Shown here in pieces: positions 49,563 to 62,565 of a stretch of DNA of 64,000 nt (within the stretch, counting starts at the first letter, position 1; each line of letters starts with the position of its first letter). Location: positions 1 to 64,000 of the forward strand of contig JANYDH010000103.1 of assembly GCA_025359865.1 (NCBI GenBank). The letters are read 5' to 3'. A program made the translations under genes and the position numbers. Source of the stretch: Actinomycetes bacterium. Lineage in GTDB: Bacteria > Actinomycetota > Acidimicrobiia > Acidimicrobiales > Ilumatobacteraceae. The notes under the pieces are model-generated. The model saw only the letters and a program-made list of their open reading frames with translations. It had not been told where the DNA came from and searched no databases.

Positions 49563-51929
49563 ATGCGTACTCATAGTCTTCGTTGGTCACTCGGCCTCGC
49601 CATCGTCGGCCTGCTGGCTGCCTCCTGCAGCGACGGCTCGTCTACTGCGCCCATCACCTCACCTGCTGTGGCGTCGACAACCACCAGCACTACACCCAAG
49701 CCCGCCGAAACCGGCGCGACCGACGCGGTCAGCACCTCGCCGGCTGAAACCACGACGTCCACGACGTCTGCCACTACCACGACGACCATTGGGCTGGCAA
49801 AGGCTACGTTCGTCGTGCAGCCCGGCACGGAACAGGTTGCGATCCTCGATGCTGTCCCGGGTACGGCCGTCAGTCTGATCGATGCCACCGGTGAAGAAGC
49901 GGCTTCCGGTTCAGTCGACGAGCAAGGATCGCTGTTGTTCCGCGACATCACACCCGGCGACGACTACCTGCTGCGTACCAGAGACGAAGAGTCCGCACCA
50001 TTCACGGTCGCCGACCCATCGGTGCATCCCGATGCTGCCCTGTACTCGCGACAGGACCAACTTCGCGCAGGAGGCTTCGGATACATCGTCACTCGCGACG
50101 GAACCACGCTCAGCGCCAACGTGGTGTTACCAGGTCCGGCAGAGAATGGGCCGTACCCAACCGTCGTGGAGTACAGCGGCTATCAGCCGAGTGATCCCGG
50201 AAGTGCGCAGTTTGCGCAGATCTACACGGCGATGGGCTTTGCCTACGTAGGTGTGAACATGCGCGGCACCGGCTGTTCCGGCGGCTCGTACCGGTTCTTT
50301 GAGACGGTGCAGAGCCTCGACGGCTACGACGCGATCGAGGCCGTTGCGGCCCAGCCCTGGGTGATGGATCATCAGGTCGGCATGGTCGGGATCTCGTATC
50401 CGGGCATCAGCCAGTTGTTCGTCGCAGCCACCCAGCCCCCCAGTTTGGAGGCGATCACGCCACTCAGCGTGCTCGACGACAGCTACCGGTCCACGCTGTA
50501 CCCGGGCGGCATCTTGAACACCGGGTTTGCGGTGAAATGGACTCAAGACCGCGTGGACAGCGCTAAGCCGTACGGGCAGGCCTGGAGCAAGAAGCGTGCA
50601 GACGGCGGCGACACCGTTTGTGCCGACAATCAGCTGGTCCGGCTGCAGAACCCCGACCTCCTGCAAGAGATCAGGGACAACCCGTACTATTCGAGTCCGC
50701 TCGGCGACAGTCTCGCTCCGGCCACGTTCGTCGACAAGATCACGGTGCCGGTGTTCATCGCCGGAGCATGGCAAGACGAGCAGACCGGTGGCCACTTCCC
50801 GGTGATGCTGGCGAACTTCACGGGCTCGCCACATGTGTTCGCGACCCTGACGAACGGCCTACATACGGAGTCGATCATGCCTGGCGTGTTCCAGCGATAT
50901 GCCGAGTTCTTGCAGTTGTACGTCGCCAAGCAGGTGCCTGACATGACGGCCGTCAACGGCATCGTGCCCGTGCTCGGGAACACGATCAGTGGCGTCGGCG
51001 ACTTCCCCTCATTCGACAATCGCTTTGCCGGGAACACGTACGAACAGGCGCTCGCCGCGTTCGAGGCCGAGCCGGAAGTGCGGATCAACTTCGAAGAAGG
51101 TGCGGCCGACGGGCTAGCACCCGGCACGCCATTCCCGAGGTTCACGGCGGACTTTGCGTCTTGGCCGGTGCCAACGGCGGTGGCTACTAGTTTCTACCTG
51201 AACGACAACGGCGTGATGACTGACGCACCGCCAACGGCCGAGCGACCATGTGCGTGCTCGTACGTCGCCGACCCGACCGTCCTACCACAGACCTTCTACA
51301 CGGGCGACAGCAACGCGATCTGGCAGGCCACCACGACCTATGACTGGCAACCGATCCCGGATGGGACAGGGCTCGGCTACGCGACCCCACCACTAGCGTC
51401 CGACACCGTGATCGTGGGCTCCGGCTCGGTCGATCTATGGATTCGAGCCGACAAAGACGGTGCACCCGTAGGCGACACCGACCTCGAGGTAACCATCAGC
51501 GAGATTCGCCCCGACGGCCAGGAGGTCTACGTCCAAAGCGGTTGGCTGCGCGCCTCACAGCGCGCACTCGACGAGCAGGCGAGTACCGATCTCCACCCGG
51601 TGCACACGCACCTGGAGGCCGACGCCTCACCGCTTCCGGCCGGCGAACTGACCCCGGTGCGCGTCGAGTTGTTCCCGTTCGCGTATGCATTCCGCGCCGG
51701 TTCGCAGATCCGACTCACCATCGACGCGCCCGGCAACAATCGGCCCGTCTGGGTCTTCAACACCATCTCGGCCGGTGAGACCGTGACCATCGACCACTCG
51801 GCGAACCACCCATCGCGCGTTGTCCTGCCTGTCGTCAGCGGAGTGGCAGTGCCACCTGGCTTGGCCGCCTGCGGATCGCTGCGTGGGCAGCCATGTCGTG
51901 CGTACGTCCCTGCATCCAGCGGCGGCTGA
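49563..51929 (+). CDS. CocE/NonD family lipoprotein hydrolase
   Basis: Secreted, lipid-anchored serine hydrolase of 788 residues. Signal peptide with lipobox LLAASC (Cys about 22), a Thr/Ser-rich linker (about 25-80), then an alpha/beta-hydrolase core with nucleophile motif GISYPGIS (Ser about 277) and oxyanion-type NMRGTGCSGGSY, and a C-terminal jelly-roll domain (X-Pro dipeptidyl-peptidase C-like, from about 600, ending RLTIDAPGNN). Family members cleave esters such as cocaine, acylated antibiotics or X-Pro peptides; the natural substrate is unknown. The Met at 49563 is the only one giving a signal peptide. Confidence 0.9.
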   Translation: MRTHSLRWSLGLAIVGLLAASCSDGSSTAPITSPAVASTTTSTTPKPAETGATDAVSTSPAETTTSTTSATTTTTIGLAKATFVVQPGTEQVAILDAVPGTAVSLIDATGEEAASGSVDEQGSLLFRDITPGDDYLLRTRDEESAPFTVADPSVHPDAALYSRQDQLRAGGFGYIVTRDGTTLSANVVLPGPAENGPYPTVVEYSGYQPSDPGSAQFAQIYTAMGFAYVGVNMRGTGCSGGSYRFFETVQSLDGYDAIEAVAAQPWVMDHQVGMVGISYPGISQLFVAATQPPSLEAITPLSVLDDSYRSTLYPGGILNTGFAVKWTQDRVDSAKPYGQAWSKKRADGGDTVCADNQLVRLQNPDLLQEIRDNPYYSSPLGDSLAPATFVDKITVPVFIAGAWQDEQTGGHFPVMLANFTGSPHVFATLTNGLHTESIMPGVFQRYAEFLQLYVAKQVPDMTAVNGIVPVLGNTISGVGDFPSFDNRFAGNTYEQALAAFEAEPEVRINFEEGAADGLAPGTPFPRFTADFASWPVPTAVATSFYLNDNGVMTDAPPTAERPCACSYVADPTVLPQTFYTGDSNAIWQATTTYDWQPIPDGTGLGYATPPLASDTVIVGSGSVDLWIRADKDGAPVGDTDLEVTISEIRPDGQEVYVQSGWLRASQRALDEQASTDLHPVHTHLEADASPLPAGELTPVRVELFPFAYAFRAGSQIRLTIDAPGNNRPVWVFNTISAGETVTIDHSANHPSRVVLPVVSGVAVPPGLAACGSLRGQPCRAYVPASSGG

Positions 51930-52030
51930 TCGCGAGCTGGTTCTTCGTAGGATGCTGCCGTGACAGCAGATCGGCCGTCTTTCTCGGTGTCAATCGGCTG
52001 TACGTGCCGTTGATCGACGTTTCCCGCCTG

Positions 52031-52888
52031 ATGTGTCGGAACCTCGCCGTATGCACGATCCTTATGGCCGGCGGCCCAGCCCTCGACACTGCCAACTCCA
52101 GTGACATCCCGCTCGTGTCGCGGATCAGCCCCGTCATCTCAGCTGCTAGGGCCACCACTCCGGCCATCCGTGTGCAGACCGACCCGGTTACGACGTGTCA
52201 ACGGATCGCCACCAACGTCGCTGCCCGCCGCCCGGACTCGACGCAGTTGGTGATCGTCCGTACTGCCGCATGGACCGACACCACGGCCACGGTGGAGATT
52301 GCCGACCGCTCGGGAACGGGCTGGATCTGCAGTACTCCCATGGCGGCCCGCCTGGGCAGACAGGGGTGGCGCCCGCTACCCGACCGGCGCAGCGGCGATG
52401 ACACCACCCCGGCCGGGGTGTTTCCGCTCGGCACGATGACCGCCCCGGACGGCCGGCCGTTCTCGTTCTTCGGCAACGACGCCGACCCCGGCGTCATTGC
52501 CGGCAACTACCGACCCGTACAATCCGGTGACTGCTTCGGAGCAACGCCGAACACCACCGGCTACGGCCATCTTCGCGACGACATCTCATGTCCTGGTCCC
52601 GACGACGAGTACCTCCCGAACATCGGCCCGTACACCACCGTCGCCTTGATCGGGGCGAACATGGAGCCCGACGTGTCAGGAGACGCCCCTGGCGAACCGC
52701 CGTATGCGGCGGCGATCTTTCTACACCGGTTCACCTACGTCAACACCGCAGCGTTGACCGGTCCGACGAAGCCGACGTCCGGCTGTGTGTCGTTGGCGCA
52801 GCACGATTTGACCTCGGTGTTGCTTCGGCTCCGGCCTGGCGCACAGTTCGCAATGGGACCAACCGACTGGTTGCTGACGCAGGCCTGA
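52031..52888 (+). CDS. L,D-transpeptidase (YkuD)-like protein
   Basis: Probably exported protein of 285 residues. A YkuD-like catalytic block near the C-terminus has AAIFLHRFTYVN then PTSGCVSLAQHDL (nucleophile Cys about 252); typical enzymes read S/T-H/G-G-C, so the core SGC is kept. An upstream region has TTPAGVFPLG, the usual substrate-side motif. Start 52031 gives a short hydrophobic N-terminus (NLAVCTILMAGGPA) as a weak signal peptide; an earlier Met at 51893 overlaps the previous gene. L,D-transpeptidases make 3-3 peptidoglycan cross-links, but this subgroup is poorly studied. Confidence 0.78.
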   Translation: MCRNLAVCTILMAGGPALDTANSSDIPLVSRISPVISAARATTPAIRVQTDPVTTCQRIATNVAARRPDSTQLVIVRTAAWTDTTATVEIADRSGTGWICSTPMAARLGRQGWRPLPDRRSGDDTTPAGVFPLGTMTAPDGRPFSFFGNDADPGVIAGNYRPVQSGDCFGATPNTTGYGHLRDDISCPGPDDEYLPNIGPYTTVALIGANMEPDVSGDAPGEPPYAAAIFLHRFTYVNTAALTGPTKPTSGCVSLAQHDLTSVLLRLRPGAQFAMGPTDWLLTQA

Positions 52889-52986
52889 CGTTTGCCTTCT
52901 CTTACCGTAGCGATCACGGGTTCAGGCCACATATCGCCCACAACGGGACCTACACGACAGCGCGGGCCTTCTCATGAGTCGCGTCC

Positions 52987-53265
52987 TCATCGCACCGAGG
53001 ATTCAACGGCGGCGCCGTCAGACCCTGCTTGACATAGGAGGACCAACACCTGGTCGTGATCCTCGCTGGCGGCGCGGTGGCCGAGTCTGGCTCCGCACCC
53101 AGCGTCGGCCGCGTTGATCGCGGCGTGGATCGCCAAGCTTGTCGCCGCCGTGCAGCGGCCTTCGGCGAACTCGTTCACTGCTGCAGCTGCATACTCCTCG
53201 GACTTGCCAGCGTAGGCGCGAACCTGCGCTAGGGAGACGGGTCGCGACTTCATCGGTCTAGCCAT
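52987..53265 (-). CDS. HEPN-like small protein
   Basis: Protein of 92 residues. AGKSEEYAAAAVNEFAEGRC followed by AATSLAIHAAINAADAGCG is the helix pair typical of HEPN proteins (often nucleotidyltransferase-partner toxins). It is shorter than the 120-130 residues usual, ending soon after the DHDQVLVLL helix, so it may be truncated. The start overlaps the stop of the upstream gene by 8 bp. A toxin-antitoxin role is suggested by family and layout only. Confidence 0.6.
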   Translation of the reverse strand: MARPMKSRPVSLAQVRAYAGKSEEYAAAAVNEFAEGRCTAATSLAIHAAINAADAGCGARLGHRAASEDHDQVLVLLCQAGSDGAAVESSVR

Positions 53266-53611
53266 GCTCAGTGCCCGCTAGGTCGTCGAGCGTCAGGCCG
53301 TGAACGATCCGGCCGTCAGGTCGAATGCCGTGCCACACAGCCCGCCGCCCCTGTAAGCGTGCTGCGATCTCGCCGATGGGTACTTCAAGCACCTCAGCGG
53401 AGTTGATGACACTGTCGGGGGGCACCGCCAACATGGCGGTCGCATTGCCAATGTCGGCGAGGACCCTCTCGCTGGCTGCTGCCAGATCCAGCACGGCCCG
53501 GGCTGCCACGTGGCCGGCGAGCACGGCAAGCACCCGTCCTTGGGTACCGGGGATGACGGCCGAGATCGGGTGGAGGAAGTCCGTGTCGGCAAGAAACCTC
53601 CTACACATCAT
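53258..53611 (-). CDS. Hypothetical partner of the HEPN-like protein
   Basis: Protein of 117 residues in operon with the HEPN-like gene. It begins with ISAVIPGTQGRVLAVLAGH, which resembles the winged-helix start of MNT nucleotidyltransferases that accompany HEPN proteins. The nucleotidyltransferase motif GSxxxG with its two Asp residues is absent. The tail (RRAVWHGIRPDGRIVHGLTL) is unlike that family. An AT-rich promoter-like stretch lies at about 53610-53640. It could be a degenerate or divergent antitoxin. Confidence 0.5.
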   Translation of the reverse strand: MMCRRFLADTDFLHPISAVIPGTQGRVLAVLAGHVAARAVLDLAAASERVLADIGNATAMLAVPPDSVINSAEVLEVPIGEIAARLQGRRAVWHGIRPDGRIVHGLTLDDLAGTEHG

Positions 53612-53659
53612 AAATGAATCGATCGTTCCGTATATGTGGTGTGTTTCAGGTGACCGGAG

Positions 53660-55042
53660 TCATGCGTTGACGAGACCCAGGACTTCGTCGAAGCCTTCTT
53701 GGAGGCAGCGCAGAAACTCGTCCGGATCGGGGATTGCTGCTGCATCGGTGTTGACGCCGATACAGCACACACCCCGGTACGACATCAACGTCACGTTGAC
53801 CGACGAGCCGGCGGTGGGGCCGAACGGGTAGAGGCGCAACACCTCGGCGCCGGTGAGGTACATCGGCGTCGGCACCCCAGGGACGTTGCTGGCGAGGAAG
53901 TCGACGTGTTTCAGCATCGAGCCGATCACGCCGCGCGGCATGGCGTTCAACACTCCGGCGATGGCCTCGGTATGCGCGAGCGACCGCTCCCTGCGGATAC
54001 CGCCGGCCACCTTGTGCAGTTCCGCGATTCGCTCCGCCGGATCCACCAATCCGGCGGGCACGACGAACCGCATCACCGTCACATGATTTCCGCCGGCTGG
54101 ATCGTCGTCTGACCGCAAGCTGACCGGCATGGCCACCCGGAGCTCGGCCGCCTCGGCCCCGTGGTGCTCGTGGTACTTGCGTAGCCCCCCGGTGATCCCG
54201 GCGAGGAACCCGTCGTTCAAGGAACCCCCCGCTGTCTTCGATGCCCGGCGGAGGGCGTCGACGGGCACTTCGAGGGTACGGAGGTGGGAGGCAAGCATCC
54301 GGTCGCGCATGACGGGCGAGAGCGTCGTGAACGTCGGAGCAACCACCCTGCCGATCGACCGTGCGGTCTCGATCATGTCGACCGCAGCCTGCTGCGGATG
54401 ACGGATCGCCTGCAACAACGACGGGAACACCGACTTCACCTGCGCGCGCACGAGGTGCACGACGCCGTTGATGTCGTGCTCCACCACGTCGCGCAGCATC
54501 GACACCGAAGAATTCGTCCGGGGCGTCGGGAGCCGATCGGGATGCGGTGGCTGAGGTGCATCCGCCTCGAAGTCGTACAGATGGGCAGCGAGTTGCACCG
54601 ACCCGATGCCGTCGGTGAGCACGTGATGGGCCTTCATCACGAAACCGGCGCGGCCACCATCGAGGCCCTCGACCAGAGTGAACTCCCACAGTGGGCGAGC
54701 GCGGTCGAATCCCGACATCGCTGCCGTCCTGGCGTAGTCCAACAGGTCCTGCTCGCCCGCCGGGCTCGGTAACTGCACGCGGCGCAGGTGATAGCCAAGG
54801 TCGAAGTCGGCATCGTCGACCCATCGCAGCGTGGTCGGATGCAGCGGGACGGACACCACCTTCTCGCGCAGCGCCGGTACCTGGGTGATCGCGTGCTCGA
54901 CGCGAGCGACCATATCGGGCCACGACGGAGCATGGTCGAGCACGGCAACTGCCAAGATGGTCGAACGCAACAACGGGTCGGCCTCGACCATCCACATGAT
55001 CGCGTCGATCTGGCTGAGATAGCCCTGCTCGTGGCCCCCCAT
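53660..55042 (-). CDS. Wax ester synthase / diacylglycerol acyltransferase (WS/DGAT)
   Basis: Acyltransferase of 460 residues that makes wax esters or triacylglycerol storage lipid from acyl-CoA. Catalytic HHxxxDG is present as KAHHVLTDGIG (about 135). A second conserved block is NVPGVPTPMYLTGA with PFGPTAGSSVNVTLMSY before the C-terminus, and SLNDGFLAGITGGLRKY sits mid-chain. Start 55042 is fixed by GAGGAGG about 8 nt upstream. Storage-lipid synthesis fits an actinobacterial host. Confidence 0.93.
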   Translation of the reverse strand: MGGHEQGYLSQIDAIMWMVEADPLLRSTILAVAVLDHAPSWPDMVARVEHAITQVPALREKVVSVPLHPTTLRWVDDADFDLGYHLRRVQLPSPAGEQDLLDYARTAAMSGFDRARPLWEFTLVEGLDGGRAGFVMKAHHVLTDGIGSVQLAAHLYDFEADAPQPPHPDRLPTPRTNSSVSMLRDVVEHDINGVVHLVRAQVKSVFPSLLQAIRHPQQAAVDMIETARSIGRVVAPTFTTLSPVMRDRMLASHLRTLEVPVDALRRASKTAGGSLNDGFLAGITGGLRKYHEHHGAEAAELRVAMPVSLRSDDDPAGGNHVTVMRFVVPAGLVDPAERIAELHKVAGGIRRERSLAHTEAIAGVLNAMPRGVIGSMLKHVDFLASNVPGVPTPMYLTGAEVLRLYPFGPTAGSSVNVTLMSYRGVCCIGVNTDAAAIPDPDEFLRCLQEGFDEVLGLVNA

Positions 55043-55220
55043 CTCTGCTCCTCCTCTCTGACCAACGTCGGTACGGCCACTACTCACGGTAGGGGGCACA
55101 CCGACACCTCCGGTAGGGCCGAAAGCCCCTGGTTGGCGCGCGCAGTCCGCCGTACCGTGCTGAGGGAAACCACGTTCGCGGCTACTTGTTGTCGCTGACG
55201 CCCGATGGATACGAGGTGCC

Positions 55221-58897
<3,677 letters not shown>

Positions 58898-58901
<4 letters not shown>

Positions 58902-59896
58902 TCGACCTGACCACCCGTTACCTGGGCTTCACACTGCGCAGCCCGATCGTCGCATCATCGAGTCCTGCCACCGGCGACCCGGCGCTGTGGGAGCGACTGG
59001 AAAACGCTGGCGCCGGTGCCATCGTCTTGCCGTCGCTGTTCGAGGAGCAGATCGAGCACGAGGCGTTCACTATCGATGCCACGCTCGACGCGGGCACCAA
59101 CAGCTTCGGCGAGGCACTGAGCTACTTGCCGGAGTACGACGACTACGACACCGGCCCGTTCCGCCATCTGACGCTGGTGGAGCAGGCCCGCAACCGCTTG
59201 ACGATCCCGGTGATCGCCAGCCTCAACGGCACCACCACGGGAGGTTGGGTGCGCTACGCACACCACCTGGTCGACGCCGGCGCTCAGGCGATCGAGTTGA
59301 ACCTCTACGACGTCGTGGTGGACCCCATGCACAGCGCAGCCGATGTGGAGCGGAGGTACCTCGAACTCGTGCAGGCGGTCCGAGCCGAGATCAAGGTACC
59401 GCTCGCCGTGAAGCTCAGCCCGTGGTTTACGGCTCTTGGCAATTTCGTGCGCGGGCTCGAACAGGCCGGCGCCGACGGCGTGGTGCTGTTCAATCGGCTG
59501 TACCAACCCGACATCGACCTCGCCACGCTCGACGTGACGCCGCGTCTGCACCTGTCGACATCGTCCGAGTCGCGCCTGCCGTTGCACTGGATCGGCATTC
59601 TGCGCGGCAACACGACGTGCTCGCTCGCCGGCACGACCGGCGTACACGATGGTTCCGATGCGCTAAAGCTGTTACTGGCGGGGGCAGACGTGGCAATGAC
59701 CGCGAGCGCGTTGTTGCGCCATGCCCCGGAACGGATCGGTGTGATCTTGGAGTGGATCCGCGACTGGATGATCGAGCGCGACTACGACAGCATCGAGCAA
59801 CTGAAGGGAAGCGTCAGTCGCGGCAATGTTGCCGACCCGGCCGTCTATGAACGGGCGAACTATTACCAGATGCTGCAGAGTTGGCCCCACCACTGA
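58898..59896 (+). CDS. Dihydroorotate dehydrogenase-like FMN protein
   Basis: TIM-barrel flavoprotein of 332 residues. TRYLGFTLRSPIVASSSPAT opens as in DHOD; VIASLNGTTTGGW, IELNLYD, VPLAVKLSPWF (FMN Lys) and GADGVVLFNRLYQPDID follow. A catalytic Ser/Cys base at the usual DHOD position is not obvious, and pyrimidine genes are absent nearby. Fused in expression to nifJ by an ATGA overlap, it more likely serves the ferredoxin/PFOR system than pyrimidine synthesis; similar nifJ-DHOD neighbours are seen in other bacteria. Its reaction is unknown. Confidence 0.85.
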
Positions 59897-59914
59897 GCAC
59901 TGAGCACTGAGCAC
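59894..59914. repeat. 7-bp tandem repeat (TGAGCAC)
   Basis: Three exact units of TGAGCAC that begin at the stop codon of the DHOD-like gene; because each unit starts with TGA, the stop is effectively reiterated. Confidence 0.7.
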
Positions 59915-60019
59915 TCAGCACCGATCGGTGCATCAGTTTCGCTGACTGACGCGCCAGGCATCCTGACTGTCGACACTGGCAGTCGTGGTTCGACAGATCG
60001 TTCGCTACCGTCGCGACTT

Positions 60020-61168
60020 GTGAACACCCGTCACCTCCTCCCGTCCGCGAAGATCGCCGAATTCCTCGCGACGACGGATGCCCCCACGCCGTTCGTGGTG
60101 ATCGATGTCGACCTTGTCGAGCAGCGTTATCGCGAACTCGTCACCGCCATACCCAGTGCGAATGTGTACTACGCGGTCAAGGCCAACCCGGGGCTTCCGC
60201 TACTCGAGCGCCTTGCTGCATTGGGTTCCGCATTCGACGTGGCCAGCCCCGCTGAGATCGACCGGTGTCTCACCGTCGGAGCCGACCCGGCGCTCATTTC
60301 CTACGGCAACACCATCAAGAAGCGCCGCGACATCGAATACGCAGTGTCTTGCGGCGTCAGCCGGTTCACCATCGATGCGCAGCCTGAACTCGACAAGCTG
60401 ATAGATGTAGCACCGGCTGCCTCGGTGTGCGTACGGCTGCGTCATGAATGTGGCGGAGCCGACTGGCCCCTGTCACGCAAGTTCGGTTGCGACGCTCCCG
60501 ATGTCGAGCGACTTCTGGTCGCTGCGAGCGAGGCGGGCATGCAGTCCGGGGTGTCGTTCCACGTCGGCTCACAACAGCGCGACCTCGGCGCATGGGACGA
60601 GACGCTCGAAGTCGTGGCCCACATCGTCGGGCGCGCCCGCGACCGTGGGGCGATGCCCAGCTTCTTGAACCTTGGCGGTGGCTTTCCCGGTACGTATCTT
60701 GAAGATGCGCCGCCGATCCACGCCTACGGCGGCGCCGTCAGGGATGCGCTCGCGCTGTGGTTCCCCGAAGGCCTCGACGAGATCATGATCGAACCCGGCC
60801 GCTACCTTGCCGCCGATGCGGGCGTGCTGCGCAGCGAAGTGGTGCTGGTCTCGCGCCGCTCACCAGAAGATGACGTGCGCTGGGTCTACCTCGACTGCGG
60901 CAAGTTTCATGGTCTCGCTGAAACCATGGACGAGGCGATCCGTTACCGGCTCCGCACGCCGCATGATGGCACCCCCACCGGCCAGGTCGCACTCGCCGGG
61001 CCAACATGCGACTCTGCCGACGTGTTGTACGAAAAGACCGCGTATGAGTTGCCACTTGCTCTTGCCGAGGGTGACATGGTCGACATCTTGTCGGCGGGCG
61101 CCTACACCACCACCTACAGCTCCGTCGGGTTCAACGGCTTCCCGCCCTTGGACGAGCACTTCGTCTGA
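60020..61168 (+). CDS. Type III PLP decarboxylase (ornithine/diamine decarboxylase family)
   Basis: Alanine-racemase-fold decarboxylase of 382 residues from GTG 60020. PLP Lys in VYYAVKANPG (about 53), His in VSFHVGSQQRD, LNLGGGFPG phosphate loop, EPGRYLAADAG, and GPTCDSADVLYE with the conserved Cys and Asp of ornithine decarboxylase (about 331). The diamine-specific Cys-Asp pair argues for ornithine or lysine rather than diaminopimelate. Products would be putrescine or cadaverine in the cytosol. A TACCGT hexamer 8 nt before the GTG hints at a near-leaderless transcript. Confidence 0.92.
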   Translation: MNTRHLLPSAKIAEFLATTDAPTPFVVIDVDLVEQRYRELVTAIPSANVYYAVKANPGLPLLERLAALGSAFDVASPAEIDRCLTVGADPALISYGNTIKKRRDIEYAVSCGVSRFTIDAQPELDKLIDVAPAASVCVRLRHECGGADWPLSRKFGCDAPDVERLLVAASEAGMQSGVSFHVGSQQRDLGAWDETLEVVAHIVGRARDRGAMPSFLNLGGGFPGTYLEDAPPIHAYGGAVRDALALWFPEGLDEIMIEPGRYLAADAGVLRSEVVLVSRRSPEDDVRWVYLDCGKFHGLAETMDEAIRYRLRTPHDGTPTGQVALAGPTCDSADVLYEKTAYELPLALAEGDMVDILSAGAYTTTYSSVGFNGFPPLDEHFV

Positions 61169-61245
61169 GGCGGCTCGTGGCGGCAGACGCGAGGACGCGA
61201 GGCTGGATTGAGCCGCACGTGGTGAGACCGGCGAGACTGACGGAT

Positions 61246-62475
61246 ATGAACGACACCGTCACCGTTTCCTCCATCTCGCACGACGGTCAAACAGATGCCA
61301 TCGAGGTGGCTGTCACCGCGTTCCTCGCGGCACACGATCCGACGCAGATGGACAACATCACGTTCCGCGGATACCGGTACGACGCGGGACTGGCGTGGGT
61401 TCATTTTCCCAAGGGGTTCGGCGGACACGGCGTGCGACCCGAATTGAATCGTCTCGTCGAAGAGCGGCTGCGTAAAGCCGGTGCAGCAGCGCAGGACCCG
61501 GCAACGTTCTTCATCGCACTCGCCGGCCCGACCATCGTCACCCACGGCTCCGACGATGTGAAGAACCGGTTTCTACGCCCGATGTTCACGGGTGAAGAGA
61601 AGTGGTGCCAACTGTTCAGCGAGCCCGGCGCCGGGTCCGACTTTGCCGGTCTCGGCACAAGGGCCCAGCACGACGGCGACGAATGGATCATGAACGGGCA
61701 AAAGGTGTGGAACACGCTCGCCCACCTCGCTGATTGGGGCATGCTCGTCACTCGCACCGATCCCGATCAGCCCAAGCACAAGGGCATGACGTACTTCGCG
61801 CTCGACATGCATGCGCCCGGCGTCGAGGTGCGCCCGCTGCGCCAGATCACGGGCGAAGCGGAGTTCAACGAGGTCTACATGACCGATGCCCGGGTGCCCG
61901 ACGCACATCGCATCGGTGAGGTCGGCGAAGGCTGGCGTGTTGCGCTCACCACGCTCATGAACGAGCGTTCTGCCATCGGCGGCGGCGGAGGCGGAACCGG
62001 GCGCCGCAAAGGGCCGATCGACGACACCATCGCGATTTGGAAAGAACTCCCTGCGGATCAGCGCACCGGGGCCCGACGCGACCAGCTGATGAAGCTGTAC
62101 ATCTCATCCGAGACGCAGCGCCTCACCAATGCCCGAGCATCGGCCAAGGCAAAGGCCGGAAACCCTGGGCCCGAGATGTCCATTTCCAAGTTGGCGATGG
62201 CCGAGTTCAACAAGTTGGTCACCGAGTTCTCGATCGATCTCCTCGGCGCTAACGGTCTGATCGGCTACGACTTCACATTCCGCCGACCCGACACGCTGTC
62301 GGTGGATGGATCCGAGGGCGGTATCCGCCACTCGTTCCTACGATCACGAGCAAACTCGATCGAGGGCGGAACGTCGGAGATCATGCGCAACATCCTCGGC
62401 GAGCAGGTGCTCGGGTTGCCCGGAGAGCCACGAGTCGACAAAGACATCGCGTGGATCAAGGTCCCGCGCAGCTGA
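61246..62475 (+). CDS. Acyl-CoA dehydrogenase
   Basis: FAD flavoenzyme of 409 residues for alpha-beta desaturation of acyl-CoA. FAD-site motif QLFSEPGAGSDFAGL (about 120-135), MNGQKVWNT, VYMTDARVPDAHRIGEVGEGW, and the C-terminal EGGTSEIMRNILGEQVLG. A Gly-rich insert (about 245-252) follows NERSAIG. Start 61246 is chosen; an upstream frame adds an unlikely Arg-rich leader. It sits downstream of the PLP decarboxylase with 77 bp between, probably separate. Chain-length preference cannot be told. Confidence 0.92.
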   Translation: MNDTVTVSSISHDGQTDAIEVAVTAFLAAHDPTQMDNITFRGYRYDAGLAWVHFPKGFGGHGVRPELNRLVEERLRKAGAAAQDPATFFIALAGPTIVTHGSDDVKNRFLRPMFTGEEKWCQLFSEPGAGSDFAGLGTRAQHDGDEWIMNGQKVWNTLAHLADWGMLVTRTDPDQPKHKGMTYFALDMHAPGVEVRPLRQITGEAEFNEVYMTDARVPDAHRIGEVGEGWRVALTTLMNERSAIGGGGGGTGRRKGPIDDTIAIWKELPADQRTGARRDQLMKLYISSETQRLTNARASAKAKAGNPGPEMSISKLAMAEFNKLVTEFSIDLLGANGLIGYDFTFRRPDTLSVDGSEGGIRHSFLRSRANSIEGGTSEIMRNILGEQVLGLPGEPRVDKDIAWIKVPRS

Positions 62476-62503
62476 TGGGCACCCAACCACCCACCCAACA
62501 CCA

Positions 62504-62554
62504 CCAGCTTTGGTCGTGAGATGTCGCTGAGCGACATCTCAGAACCAAAGCTGG
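62504..62554. terminator. Dispersed palindrome, copy B, between convergent genes
   Basis: 25-bp arms with two mismatches around a single central base; contains the same 26-bp core as 47915-47940. It lies 28 bp past the acyl-CoA dehydrogenase stop and 11 bp before the P450 stop, so it would end transcription in both directions, although it has no U-run. Confidence 0.65.
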
Positions 62555-62565
62555 CAGGCGACCGG

